Assembly (NCBI RefSeq): GCF_041381155.1
Contig: NC_091142.1
Coordinates: 8,108,778 to 8,172,777, forward strand
Direction: 5' to 3'
Length of the DNA stretch: 64,000 nt
From: Argopecten irradians
Lineage: Eukaryota; Mollusca; Bivalvia; Pectinida; Pectinidae
Shown: positions 33,230-46,012 of the stretch, piece after piece
Layout: the number at the start of each line of letters is the position of its first letter
Numbering within the stretch: the stretch's first letter is position 1
The notes under the pieces: generated by a model
Databases searched by the model: none
Seen by the model: only the letters and a program-made list of their open reading frames with translations
What the model was told of the DNA's origin: nothing
Position numbers and translations under genes: made by a program

Positions 33230-33474
33230 TACTGTAAACATTCTTATTTTAGCGGTAGATTTATTTTAGCACTTTCTGTGAGATCTTTTATTTTAGCACT
33301 TTCTGCGAGATCTTTTAAGCGCTAATATGTGCAGTAATAAATTTTGTAAAAGTGTATTTCTGATATTGAACCAATGATTTGCGCTAATCTATATCCACTT
33401 TAATAAATAATAATTTCCAATTTTCCACATTTGCGCTAAAATTTGACTCTGCTAAAATTAGTATGTTGACAGTA
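33230..33474 (+). mobile_element. Tc1/mariner-like MITE, about 245 bp
   Basis: The left end TACTGTAAACATTCTTATTT matches the complement of the right end (TACTGTCAACATACTAATTT). TA lies at both edges, as expected of IS630-Tc1-mariner insertion. An internal direct repetition contains 'ttttagcactttctg'. Confidence 0.7.
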
Positions 33475-33854
33475 TTTTGAATTTCTTTGATGTCAATTTT
33501 GTTAATTTTATAATTGTTGACTGTAATGATTATTAATATTTCATTTTTTATTGTTTTTCAGTTAATAAGTTAGATAGTTAATCCAGATAACTATTCCATT
33601 TGTCATTTGGTATCAGTGATATAATTTAGTTTACTGACTACTAATTATGTATTTAATTACATAACAAAATATTTCACCAGAAATACAGAGATGGAATAGT
33701 AATGGTACCTTCTGCAGTGCCATATAGTAGTCCATGTATCAGGTTTTATGTGTGAACATGACTATCAATGAATTTAGGAGGTAAACAATAACTTCACCAT
33801 CAGTGTCTTATAATGAAAAAATCATGTCCATTCGTTTATATACATGAATACAAA

Positions 33855-34382
33855 ATGTCCCTCAATTGTCCCTCTTGTTACATGTACATATAAAAATTGG
33901 CCCTCCTGTCACATATAAAAATTATCCCTCCTGTTACATAGAACAATTGCCCCCCCTTCCCCCCTGTTACATATAAAATTGTCCTTCTTTTTACATAAAA
34001 TTGTCCTTCTCCTTACATAAAAAGATTGTCTGTTATGTTACATTTAAAGATTGTCCTTCCTGTTACATTTAAAAATTGTCCATCCTGTTACATATAAAGT
34101 TGTCCCTCTCATTACATATAAAGATTGTCTGTCATATGTTACATTTAAAGATTGTCCTTCCTGTTACATTTAAAAATTGTCCTTCCTGTTACATGAAAAG
34201 TTGTCCCTCTCGTTACATATAAAGATTGTCTGTCATATGTTACATTTAAAGATTGTTCTTCCTGTTACATTTAAAAATTGTCCTTCCTGTTACATGAAAA
34301 GTTGTCGTTACATATAAAGATTGTCTGTCATGTGACATATAAATATTGTCCTTCCTGTTACATATAAAGATTGTCCATCCTG
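33855..34382 (+). repeat. ~25-bp minisatellite downstream of TLCD3
   Basis: About twenty degenerate units are built on 'cctgttacatttaaaaattgtcctt'. There is higher-order repetition of pairs of units between 34030 and 34330. Confidence 0.8.
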
Positions 34383-34664
34383 TTTTCTGCCAGGTCTCTT
34401 AATCATGACAACAGGTTAGAGACATTTCTAAGTGTGATAAAGATATTCAGTGCGTACAGTACTCAGGAATATTTCATTGAAATCCAAGTGACGTTTCCAT
34501 ATTTACTGTAGTAAACATATCAATAGATATCAAGATGTTTTTTACTTCTGATCAAAATATTTTTATTGTATATATATTATATTTATTTGTGACTTGTTGA
34601 TATCCACTTTGTATCCGTCCATGTGATTGCACCAAAACAGGGTAATTCAGTGACAAACAATCAT

Positions 34665-34993
34665 TTAAAGATACTGCACCGCTGACAAATTGTAATTTCT
34701 ATCTATTGAAAAAAATGAGCATACGATTCAGTTTTTTTCATCTGTAAGAAAATTACTTACTTTACTCCATTACCATCATTGTAATGTTTGAGCAGATTAT
34801 TTTAATTCAATACAAAAGTATTTAAAGTCATTAATTTTATTCCTCAGGTACAGAGAGCACAGGCAACAAAAGCCAAACAACTATTTTTTATGTATTTTTG
34901 TGTTAATTAGACATTTATATACACGATCAAACATTAATTATTGTCCAAAAGATGAATATTATTTATGCTGAGATGGCAGTGGAGCATCTTTAA
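34665..34993 (-). mobile_element. TTAA-flanked MITE, copy 3 (inverted)
   Basis: It is edged by TTAAAGATACTGCACCGCTG and the complement of TTAAAGATGCTCCACTGCC. The interior runs opposite to copies 1, 2 and 4: 'acacgatcaaacattaattattg' here against 'caataattggtgtttgatcgtgt'-type sequence there. Confidence 0.8.
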
Positions 34994-35027
34994 TTATTTA
35001 ATTATTTCTGCTTCTGTCTGCTTGTTG

Positions 35028-35120
35028 TTAAAATCATTCACCCCTGTAGACACATTTAGACTCTTCTAAATCAAAGACTAGACCAGTCCATTAAGTAATT
35101 TCTGGGGTGAATATGTTAAC
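35028..35120 (-). repeat. ~85-bp palindromic-end repeat, inverted copy
   Basis: TTCACCCCTGTAGACACATT ... TTCTGGGGTGAAT. The interior reads as the complement of 25791-25876 (compare 'agactcttctaaatcaaagac' with 'gtctttgattcagaagagtct'). Confidence 0.65.
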
Positions 35121-35873
35121 ATATCTTACGTAAGGTAGCTACTATGAAGATGTTAGTATGATTGTATACAATTGTTATATACTGTTCTTTCCTGATCTAT
35201 TTGTGTTCTTCCAGTGAGCTGTTTCCTGAGTATTCCTTAGTTTTAAGAAAATTCCTTAATTAATACTTAAAATAAACACTATAGTGCATATAGTAATATA
35301 ATGAATTATCAAAAATGAGTGGTTACTTAATATTCAAATCTTAAAGGCCCACTACCTTTCAGAAACAGTTTTTTAAAAATAGGAATGTAAAACAAGTTTG
35401 ACAATTTTGTAGAGTCGCAAAAGTTATGGGCTTAAAATAAATACTGCATTTATAATCACCTTCTGAACAATTTAATTCATTAAAAAGTAATTGAAATGTT
35501 AATTTTCATAATGCATATCATCTTATATATGATTAATCAAATGAATGCACATCAGTTGACTTTCACTGACTCTTCACTGTTTACATAGATTGAACTAGAA
35601 ATCTTCCATTTGGTTGGTATTGCAGCCTCATCTTAGGCCATTAGTATATATATTTCCTTACATTATATCACTGCTTACAAAAAAAGTTTTTAATTTTTGT
35701 TTTGGAAAGGTAGCTGGCCTTTAAAAAGAATTTTAGAAACATTTTACTTTGCTGGATAGTGTCTGTATTATTATATAAAGATATGGCTTTGATAAGACTT
35801 TTGCTCTCAGAACCCACTGACTGTCTATATGTAACTCCACTAGTCTTTGTTTATAAGCAAATAGGGGCGTTTT

Positions 35874-36078
35874 CGATTATACTGTTTGACTGGTTGGACC
35901 GAGTTGTTCGTTTATTAATTAAAGACGGACCTGGTGATTTTATATTGTTTTCAGACGAGCCTTGACAAAGCCCTCAAAGGCCTGTATCAAAAACTGCAGG
36001 TCCGTCAGGATTTATACTTGAAATGATGACTTTAACCAACCGTCGAACCGGTTGTTCCGAATAAACGAAAACGGCCCT
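35874..36078 (+). mobile_element. Palindromic MITE, about 205 bp
   Basis: The left end GGGGCGTTTTCGATTATACT mirrors the right end (...GAATAAACGAAAACGGCCC). 'ctggttggaccgagttgttcg' and 'cgaaccggttgttccg' mirror further in. TIRs are about 60 bp. No clear target duplication was seen; a hAT-like origin is possible but not shown. Confidence 0.7.
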
Positions 36079-36485
36079 TGTGTAGGCTGATTAAGTTGGT
36101 AACCGACAATGTACGATTTTTGGATATTGTTCAAATTATCTCTCTTGCATAAATGCTTGTGATATATTCAATATGTATAAGTATATGAATCCCCTAAGGG
36201 CAGTCCTTGCAAATGCATACATTAGTGAATTTCCTCACAAAGATAAAAGTTACTAAATTACCATGAAAGACACATTTAAAACTAGTTTTTGTTATAGCAA
36301 TATATAATGTATGTGCCTTTTAATTTGTCATCCATGTGTTCTGTTTTTATAACATGTATTTGATTAACGGTTAATGCAATAAGGTTTCTGCATATCTATA
36401 AGTAAATCACATCTACTGCCTCAGACAAAGTCTAATTTCGAATGTCTGATCCAAGGTTAACTTGAATGTGTGTATATTTACTGTC

Positions 36486-37113
36486 ATCTTGCATCACAGG
36501 GACCTGACACGAAATTTTTATTCATATACAGTATATATATTATAGATACTATATTCTTTCATACCTACTGGTGTAATACTGGCTGGTCTAATAGGGTAAT
36601 ACACTCATGCCGCCTGAGGCTGAATTGCATGGCTACCCATGCAATAAAGCCTTGCGACGTCACGGCATCAACAAAATTTCTATTTCCTCAGTAAAATTTT
36701 AACATTTTTTTCACAAACTTAACTGATTTTAAAATAAAAGATGCAAACAATGGAATTTTTTGTTGAAAATATCACGTAATTTTTCATGTTTGAAAAATTG
36801 ACTTTCAGTCGTGGATTTCTTCGAATTTATTTCAAAATTGCAGGATATCATAGTTGTAAAATTGCAATGAAACGTGGAGGTATGAAAGAAAAATACTCTT
36901 TCATAAGTGGATATGAAGGATAGGGATATTCTACCTTCGGGATCACAAAATGTTGCAAAACCTTCTTCAAGCCTCGGGTTTTACTATATTTTGTGACCCT
37001 TGGGTAGAATATCCCTATCCTTCATATCCACATATGAAAGAGTCTTATAATATTCTTATAATATATATATATATATGTATGCTGTTAGTTAAAATATTTC
37101 ATGCCAGGTCCCT
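36486..37113 (+). mobile_element. Composite element with nested inverted repeats
   Basis: The outer ends CACAGGGACCTGACACG and the complement of CATGCCAGGTCCCTGTG face each other over about 630 bp. Inside, 36896-36935 and 37006-37046 are near-perfect arms ('ggatatgaaggatagggata' and complement), and 36595-36700 is an inverted partial copy of 10986-11170. It may be one element with long palindromic structure or two nested ones. Confidence 0.55.
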
Positions 37114-37225
37114 GTGCCTTGCACGGCCTTATTATAGGATACACTGTTATTCATGTTCATTTGGTGAAACATTCCATTATTATTTTGATTTTTACAGAAT
37201 GATAACTTAAATGATGTATGTCTTT

Positions 37226-37273
37226 ATGCTACGCTATGCTACGCTATGCTATGCTATTACGTTATGCTACGCT
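37226..37273 (+). repeat. Short ATGCTACGCT microsatellite
   Basis: Several imperfect ATGCTACGCT and ATGCT units in a row. No further content. Confidence 0.8.
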
Positions 37274-40200
37274 AACTTGAAAATAAAGTTTTGATGAACA
37301 AGTCCGGAATGGTAGGACATTTAATAATGTCTACCATACTTCAACATTATCTGATATATAGATATAGATATATAAAGTCAGTGACTATAACACAGTACTC
37401 AAAAACTAATATTTACAGTTTATTCTTTGTTAGTTCAGATACCGAGCAGGGATCAATCTAGGTTTTGGGGGAAACTACCCTTTTTTCAAAATAGGGGAAA
37501 AGTTTCGCGAAATATAGGGGAATTTGAATCTTCTCATTTATGTCCAAAATTATATTTATTTATTTTGACGAAAATGTACTGTAAAACAACTAATTTATTT
37601 TTAGATTTAGTAAAGCAAAATTTTAGGCTCAATAATGAAAAATTTGAGTTTATCATAAATTATGCAGTAGCTATATGATAAATATGGAGAAATTTGCGAA
37701 CAAAGGTATAAAAAAGTAATGAAAAATAAGTCACAGGGGAAATTGTGTTACAAAAACGGTAATTTTTTAGCTTCAAATGGGGAATTTTTAAATCTTCAGG
37801 GGAATTTTAGGCTTGAGGGGAATTCATTCCTTGAGGGGAAATTTACCCATAAACGGTAATAAATCAGAGCTAGATTGATCCCTGCCGAGGTATCTTCGGT
37901 TGTTATTCCTGGGGATAATTCAAACACAACAGTAATAATTCATACTAAATAGAAAATTGGTTTGTCTTATGTAAACTTCATATAAGAATTTAAAAAAATA
38001 TATTCTTTTGATAACATTTTTATCAAAATATTAGAATTTGTTGCTGACGATATTTCTTTAAATGATTCTGAATTTTAAAGTATTTATGATGAGATAAAAT
38101 TGTTGAAAGGGCTGTAGAATATATGTCTGATGATAATGAGTTTAATTCTTAATTTGACCATAAGGACATGACATTAATTTACAACCATCGATACATACAG
38201 TGTACATGTATAAATTTACAGTTTGCACGGACATGGACTCAATAACCATGCTTTCTAGTACATTATTGTATTTCCGTTATCAATGTATAATGATATATAG
38301 TACAACATGTGCAGCGATTCTATTGTATACCATACTTATAGTTATAAAAAGAATGATACTTACAGAAGCGAAATAGCATATGAAATTAAAAAAATAACTT
38401 GACATATCCTTAAGCACTTTTGCTGTGTCTAGACATGGCAAAACTGCTAATGATACTTATATAATATACACCTTTGGGTAATAATGTGTGCCAGGACCCT
38501 GTGATACATGCTACAGGAGTACATGTGTACTATTACCGCTCTCTTAATCAAACATGCCTCTGCTTATATATATATTATACAGTGTATATACATGTCTTTT
38601 CTAAGTAATATCATTATAAAAGAAATCAAGCAATTTAAATTAAGAAATTAATTTGATATTGAATTATGCAAAAATTATTATTTTGTTTATAAACTGATTT
38701 ATCTCCTAAGTGCTTTTTACATTATAACTTTATGATTTTTGCTGTGATTGCTGTACATTTTGTATATACAAATGCACTGCCAATTCTGATTATGTAATAT
38801 ATATCTAAAGATATTCAGTGTAATTTTAAATAATAATACATATCAAAATTTCTAAATATTCTATTTTTCAATCAGTTAGTACAGTAATATCCTTTAAAAG
38901 TTGCTTTTATTTATTTATTTTGTACATAGATGCTCATGATCAATCAATTTTATTTTTAAACATGCAATACAATTGATAAAAGTTCATATATTATAAGTAC
39001 GTGAATATGTGTTGACTTACCTGTACTAATCAAAGGTATTTTTTCCGTGAAATCATGGCTCCAACACAGAAATTCTGAAGAGTTCAGACAAAACATCTTC
39101 AAGATACATCAACGTAATTCAATGTACATCTACATGCATCATAACATGCAAGATGATTTTCCATATTTTGTTAAACTTAATGGTGCATATAGCTGTAAAA
39201 ATTGATTTTGTGACCGATATCAAAACAAAACAACTGGTAGTTTAAACAGTATTTTATTCATACATTGGAACATACCTACAATACATCTAAGCATTAGAGC
39301 TTATATAAATTCCTTTCCCTGAAATATCAAGTCAAATTAAAAAAAACTTCGGCACTGGAAACACCTTTTACAAGATATGCATAAAGAAAGTTTAACGCAG
39401 ACAAATATTGAATTTAGAAAAAATATGTGTACATAGTAACATGTGGTAAATACAAGAAAAATTCATACAATGAACATACATGTTATGATTACAATATATG
39501 AGAATGGATTCATAGTTCTATTAAAATTTAGTATAACATGTTATTTATAACTGTTAGTAGTTTTAAAATGATTTTACTTATTCACAAGTTTTCATTGAGA
39601 TCTATTATATATTTCATACAAATATACAAATTTGTAAGTGTGATTAAAGTAGATTTCATCAAAGCAAAAGAGGTCGATATGTTTGGTTGAGTTGGGCATG
39701 AATTGTTATATAATATATTTTCATTACTGGTATTAATCACTTTAATTCTTATTGTTTGATAATTTTTAGTGCTAGAAAAGCACGGTTGGGAGTTTTGTAA
39801 AGGTTTAATTTTATGATTGTTTGTCTATAAGATATTGTTGTCTTGTGCTTTGTACTCGCAGTCCTATGTCCTACTTATCATAATCATGTCTGTATATCAT
39901 CTTTATAATGTAGAGAACATTCTCTCTACAATTGCAATAAATACTAACTTATCAATGTTGGGAGCTTGCAAAGTTCCTCATTGATTACATGAATGATGTT
40001 CTTTGTTTAAATAAATCTATTTATTACCTTAACCTTTGAATTGCTATCTGTTTTAATTTCCATATCCATTCATTAAGTTATAACCTCCTCTAATATAACT
40101 GTACACTGGATCCAGGATGTTGACGGCCTGTCTGTCCGACTGTATATATATCGATCTACAAGTACCGACCGACTACTCCTCCTGAACTACTGGAGGGATT

Positions 40201-40599
40201 TCTGTAAAGCTATTTGGTAATAATCTTTATACAGTATACAAATGTGTGTAATATATATATATCGGAGCAAGATTACTTCACCTTTTTCACAGTTATGCAT
40301 CTGTCTTACAAAACAACTAACTGGATCGACGGATTTCAAAGAAACTTGGTGGCAATACTAATTTTAATCCTGATACAGTGTATACGTAGATGTATGTAAT
40401 AGACATTGGTGCGAGTTACCCTGGGGAAATTCGAAATGTTAAATTACCATGATCACACCGACTGTGAGTTACCATGCTTGACTGTATCAGTTTTATCATT
40501 ACATAGCAATTGCATCAGTTATACGTGCACATGTTTGCGTTAACTGCGGTAAAATAACCACAAAAGGTAAGCCAAGATATATACGACCGAAAAGGTGAA

Positions 40600-41345
40600 A
40601 TGAAGTAAATAAGGTAAGCCAAGTTGTCATTAATAAAACAAAATAGTTATAATAAAACAAAATAGTTATAAAGTAACGACAAAGAAGGCAAGACAAGTTG
40701 TCATTAACGAACCAAAATAGTCAGAATAACTACAAAATGTCAAAGCTAAGTTGTCATTTATACAACAAAAGTAGGTAAAATAACTTCAAAATGTCAAAGC
40801 TAAGTTGTCATTTATACAACAAAAATAGTTAAAATAACTACAAAATGTCAAAGCCAAGTTGTCATTTATACAACAAAAGTAGGTAAAATAACTACAAAAT
40901 GTCAAACCCAAGTTGTCATTTATACAACAAAATATAGTTAAAATAACTACAAAATATCAAATCCAAGTTGTCATTTATACAACAAAATAGTTAGAATAAC
41001 TACAAAATGTCAAAGCTAAGTTGTCATTTATACAACAAAAGTAGGTAAAATAACTACAAAATGTCAAAGCCAAGTTGTCATTTATACAACAAAAGTAGGT
41101 AAAATAACTACAAAATGTCAAAGCTAAGTTGTCATTTATACAACAAAAGTAGGTAAAATAACTACAAAATGTCAAAGCTAAGTTGTCATTTATACAACAA
41201 AAGTAGGTAAAATAACTACAAAATGTCAAAGCTAAGTTGTCATTTATACAACAAAAGTAGGTAAAATAACTACAAAATGTCAAAGCCAAGTTGTCATTTA
41301 TACAACAAAAGTAGGTAAAATAACTACAAAATGTCAAAGCCAAGT
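40600..41345 (+). repeat. 54-bp satellite array
   Basis: About a dozen units of 54 bp built on CATTTATACAACAAAAGTAG plus 'gtaaaataactacaaaatgtcaaag'. The left units are degenerate and the right units nearly identical. Because 54 is a multiple of three, the minus strand stays open (18-residue repeats such as NLALTFCSYFTYFCCIND); this is a repeat artefact. Two further units lie at 42332-42440. Confidence 0.9.
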
Positions 41346-43476
41346 TTTGTTGATAATACAAAATAGGTACAATGACAGCAAAAAGGTAAAATAAGTAATC
41401 ATTAATACCACCTAAGTAGTTAAATTACAACAACAAAGGCCAGCCAAGTTGTCATTAATGTATGTACATCTCCACCCAAAGAAGGTAAAATAACCACAAA
41501 AAGGCATTACTATAATGCTATATAAGATATCAGATGTCTCATAAAAGATGTCAGATTACTGAATTTGTCTTATTTTGGCAAAATAAAACCCCGTTGATAT
41601 GCGTCACAAAAAATAAAAAAAAAAAAAAACAAAACAAAACTGCAGTACGAATTTATACAAAAATTTGATTTTTATTAATGCCATTCAACGTTGTTATATA
41701 ACTAACTTTTCACGTTTTGTTGATCGGTGCCATGAAAAAAGCTTCTGTACCAATCTGTGCACAAAGCTATGCTTAATCTCTGTATATTTGATTTTATCAA
41801 TGCCACTCAACATTATGTTACATAACTAATTTTTCACGTTTTGTTGAAACGTGCGACAAAAACACTTCAGTAGAAATCTCAGTACTCAGATCTAAATAAA
41901 CCCATAAATGTTAAAGCTCTGTGAATTTTAATTTTATCAAAGTCGGTCAAAGTCAGAAAACTGCTGCCAGGGGACACATAGAAACATTCATTAGAGTATA
42001 GCGTAATGAAATTTATTCTGCCCTGTAGCAGGATTTGACAAACATTTCACGAGAGTGTAATTTCTCAGTTAGTTAATTACATCCTTTTATCGATAACTGA
42101 AACTCAATCCTCTTTTAACATTTCGTGACAAAAGCATTATAATAAAGATTAAATTTTCCTTTGTTATGTAAATACCGTTATAATATTTGTTTTATCACAC
42201 ATCTGACTGTTCAGCCATATCATACGGTCATTTTATAAATATGTTTAATTACACTGTTGTGACGTCACAGGTAATAATGACGTCATGATCAAAATATGAC
42301 GTCGCACGATTGTCTCGGTAAACGGAAACGTCAAAGTTGTCATTTATACAACAATAGTAGGTAAAATAACTACAAAATGTCAAAGCTAAGTTGTCATTTA
42401 TACAACAAAAGTAGGTAAAATAACTACAAAATGTCAAAGCCAAGTTTTGTTGATAATACAAAATAGGTACAATGACAGCAAAAAGGTAAAATAAGTTATC
42501 ATTAATACCACCTAAGTATTAAAATGACAACAAAAGGCCAGCCAAGTTTGTCATTAATGTATGTACACGTACATCTACATCCCAAAAGAAGGGTAAAAAA
42601 AATACAAAAAGGGCATTAATATAATAGCTATATAAGATATCAGATGTCTCATAAAAGATGTCGGATTACTGAATTTGTCTTATTTTGGCAAAATAAAACC
42701 CCCGTTGATATGCTCGTCACAAAAAAAAAAATTAAAAAACTGCAGTAACGAATTTTATACAAAAAGCCATGAAATTTCATGCTCAAAATATTTGATTTTT
42801 ATTAATGCCAGTCAACGTTATGTTATATAACTAACTTTTCACGTTTTGTTGATCGGTGCCATGAAAAAAGCTTCTGTACCAATCTGTGCACAAAGCTATG
42901 CTTAATCTCTGTATATTTGATTTTATCAATGCCACTCAACATTATGTTACATAACTAATTTTTCACGTTTTGTTGAAACGTGCGACAAAAACACTTCAGT
43001 AGAAATCTCAGTACTCAGATCTAAATAAACCCATAAATGTTAAAGCTCTGTGAATTTTAATTTTATCAAAGTCGGTCAAAGTCAGAAAACTGCTGCCAGG
43101 GGACACATAGAAACATTCATTAGAGTATAGCGTAATGAAATTTATTCTGCCCTGTAGCAGGATTTGACAAACATTTCACGAGAGTGTAATTTCTCAGTTA
43201 GTTAATTACATCCTTTTATCGATAACTGAAACTCAATCCTCTTTTAGCATTTCGTGACAAAGCGTTATAATAAAGATTAAATTTTCCTTTGTTATGTAAA
43301 TACCGTTATAATATATGTTTTATCACACATCTTATCTGTTCAGCCTTGTCATACTGTCATTTTATAAATATCATAAGAAACGTATAATTACACTGTTGTG
43401 ACGTCATAGGTAATAATGACGTCATGATCAAAATATGACGTCACACGATTGTCTCGGTAAACGGAAACGTCAAATC
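41237..43476 (+). repeat. 1.1-kb tandem duplication including the satellite edge
   Basis: The segment from the last 54-bp units through 'ctcggtaaacggaaacgtcaaa' (end about 42335) is repeated at about 42336-43476. The offset is 1100 bp at the start and 1139 bp at the end, so small indels separate the copies. Identity is high throughout, implying a recent duplication. No gene lies within it. Confidence 0.85.
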
Positions 43477-43694
43477 CGAGCATGATTTCGCCACTCTTAT
43501 ATAGAAACGAAATCAATAGTTTTGTCTATATTTCCACAAATACCAGTTATGTGATAAATAAATCTGACACTCGTGGCTACATTGCACTCGTCATAAAGGT
43601 TATATATCACAAAATAACGGAAAATCGTTAACCCCTAATTTGATATGCCACTCGTCTACAAGCGCTCCGTGGCATATTCAACAATAATTGCGGA

Positions 43695-45015
43695 CTCGTT
43701 CAATAAAGGGAGGTGGTGGTGGGCACATTATGGGCCCTCTAATGGCCAGAGCGACCAAATTTGACACTCCTCCTTTCATATTACATAGCCCACTCATGTA
43801 CAGGGAGATCATCTTATTTTCTAATGTCCAAGTTTTAATTGGATTAATTTTCTAACTCCAACACAGTAAACTTGGTTTTTTGGGTTCAAAGCAAACAGCT
43901 AGTGGGAATACAACTAGGGTTTCGGCACAAAAAATACTGGAACAATTAACATTCAAATAGAATTATGGCAGAGTCAATAAGAATTTATAATGTTCATCTG
44001 GTGGCCATGATATACCACTGAAAAAAATATTTATTGATTGTTTTGAGATAGCAAAAATTGAGGATTGAGAGGGGGAGCAGGGGGAAGAGGGAGGATTATT
44101 TTGATTTTTAAACTTTAAAACACCAATAAATGTTTTTTTTTCATATGTTCAGAAGGTCATATAAGCGCTCAAATACTTTGCTATAAAATTTTGAAATGCA
44201 ATAATGATTATGTAAATGTTTTAAATGTGTATTGTACTGTATATAATTTCATTCTCTCAAATGCCATTCATTACAGAAAAATACACGTAGTAATATTTGA
44301 GCCAGTTTATCTTAATTCTGAACATTACAATATATTTATTGGTGTTTTAAAGTTTAAAACATAAAAAACTTCCTCCCCCCCCCCTCCCCAATCTCATCCC
44401 ATCCACAATATTCTATGCCTAAGTTTATACAATATGCAAATTATATATATATATATATTGCTTAATGTAATCTAATATGATATATATATAAAAAATATTT
44501 CTGGTAAATTATGGCACCAGATGAACTTTATTCTCATAAAGTCGACATAATTAGGTCACTGTGACCTAAATTTTGACACTAATATATATTTTCCAAAATA
44601 TTTTATTTTCAACATATAAATGCATTATTATTTATGTAAAATCATTCAAAAAGATAATTTGGTTCCAACAATATTGGACAAAACCGAAAATTGACCCTCC
44701 TGTTTAACCCCCCATAACTCACAAAGGACGTCGACCTGACCTTAATCATATGTCATATCATGATGTCGTAAACCCCAAGTATCTGTAAACAAAAAATTAT
44801 ACTTATCGGTCATGGTCACCAGAGGGCCCAAATTGACACTCCTCCTTTCATATTACATAGCCACTCATGTAAGATCCTCTATTTCTAAGTCTTTAATTCA
44901 TCATTTTCTAACTCCAACACAGTAAACTTGGTTTTTGGATCACTAGATAGCTACAGGGAATACAACAACAACGCACAAAAAATACTGACAATTAACATTC
45001 AAATAGCATTATGTC
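43695..45015 (+). repeat. Pair of direct repeats flanking a palindrome
   Basis: 43735-43975 and 44820-45020 share 'gacactcctcctttcatatt', 'ctaactccaacacagtaaac' and 'attaacattcaaatag'. Between them, 44095-44125 ('tttaaactttaaaacaccaa') and 44330-44360 ('ttggtgttttaaagtttaaa') are inverted arms, each beside a purine-rich or pyrimidine-rich tract. This may be one large degenerate element. Confidence 0.55.
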
Positions 45016-45440
45016 AGTCCTAGAGAACTTAAATAAGGCTAAGTGTATGTAGAACTTATATAAATATTTACATGGAAAACTAATCAACAGTTAAGTGGCT
45101 TACCAGTACAGACGACAAACCTGTAAAGTGAAAAGTAAAGAAATTAACATTCTTACAGAAAACTGCACGACGTCGAGACACAAGGCTGCAGAGAGGTAAG
45201 ATGGCAATTATACATACTTTAATCATGTCTAATATAAATATTCAATATCTTGTGACATACTGTTTGTATAATGTTTTGTAATTGCTATTCGATTTCTTTC
45301 GGCGTCAATTTCATGGTGTTAACTTATTACTCAGTTTATGTTGCTTTTCATTTATATATTGTCACATTGTTGTGTATACGGGGACATAATGTAAAACATT
45401 TTTACTCATTTTATGCATATATCTCTAGCTTCATTTTTTT

Positions 45441-45549
45441 AACTTCAACGGAGTAACGAAGAAATTTTGTTTGCAAAGTGTGTAAATCCGCGTAGCGAAT
45501 TCTCACAAATGTTTGCAAACAAAATTTATTTCATAACCCGATGAAGTTA
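45441..45549. repeat. Inverted repeat
   Basis: AACTTCA at 45441 and TGAAGTT at 45549 bound arms containing AATTTTGTTTGCAAA and TTTGCAAACAAAATT. The loop holds 'ccgcgtagcg'. It is a compact foldback of about 109 bp. Confidence 0.7.
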
Positions 45550-45646
45550 AAAATAGTTACATCAATGCTTTATTATTTTTTTTCAGACTACATGATGATA
45601 TAAAATACGTCTATTTATTTTTAAATACGTTTTATTTTACGTCTAT

Positions 45647-46012
45647 TTAAAGATGCTCCACCACCGACAGAGCTTAAATGATATTCATCATTTGAACAAT
45701 GATTGGTGCTTAATCGTGTATATATATGCCTAATTAACACAAAAAATAATACAAATTAATTTATTTCGCATTTGGTGCATGCGCAATCAGTACTTCATTC
45801 CATATAGGATATAGTGCCATGGAGTTTTTTCGGGATGCAATTAATTATTTTTTTTTATATTTTTAACATGAAGTAAAATTAGAAGCTCAAACTATTCAAT
45901 GCTGGTAATGGTGTAAATTAAGTAACTTTTGCAACTTAAGAAATTTACTAAATTGTCTGCTCCTGTTTTTGATAGTGAAAAATACCATTTGTCAGCGGTG
46001 GAGCATCTTTAA
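45647..46012 (+). mobile_element. TTAA-flanked MITE, copy 4
   Basis: TTAAAGATGCTCCACCACCG at the left and the complement of TTAAAGATGCTCCACCGCTG at the right. It is co-linear with 30165-30524. Confidence 0.85.

Noticed and set aside
33855-34382. CRISPR array
   Set aside because: The repeats are degenerate, contiguous without unique spacers, and lie in an animal genome. It is a minisatellite.
40975-41361. 128-codon minus-strand frame (Cys/Phe/Tyr-rich repeats)
   Set aside because: It is produced by the 54-bp satellite, whose length is a multiple of three.
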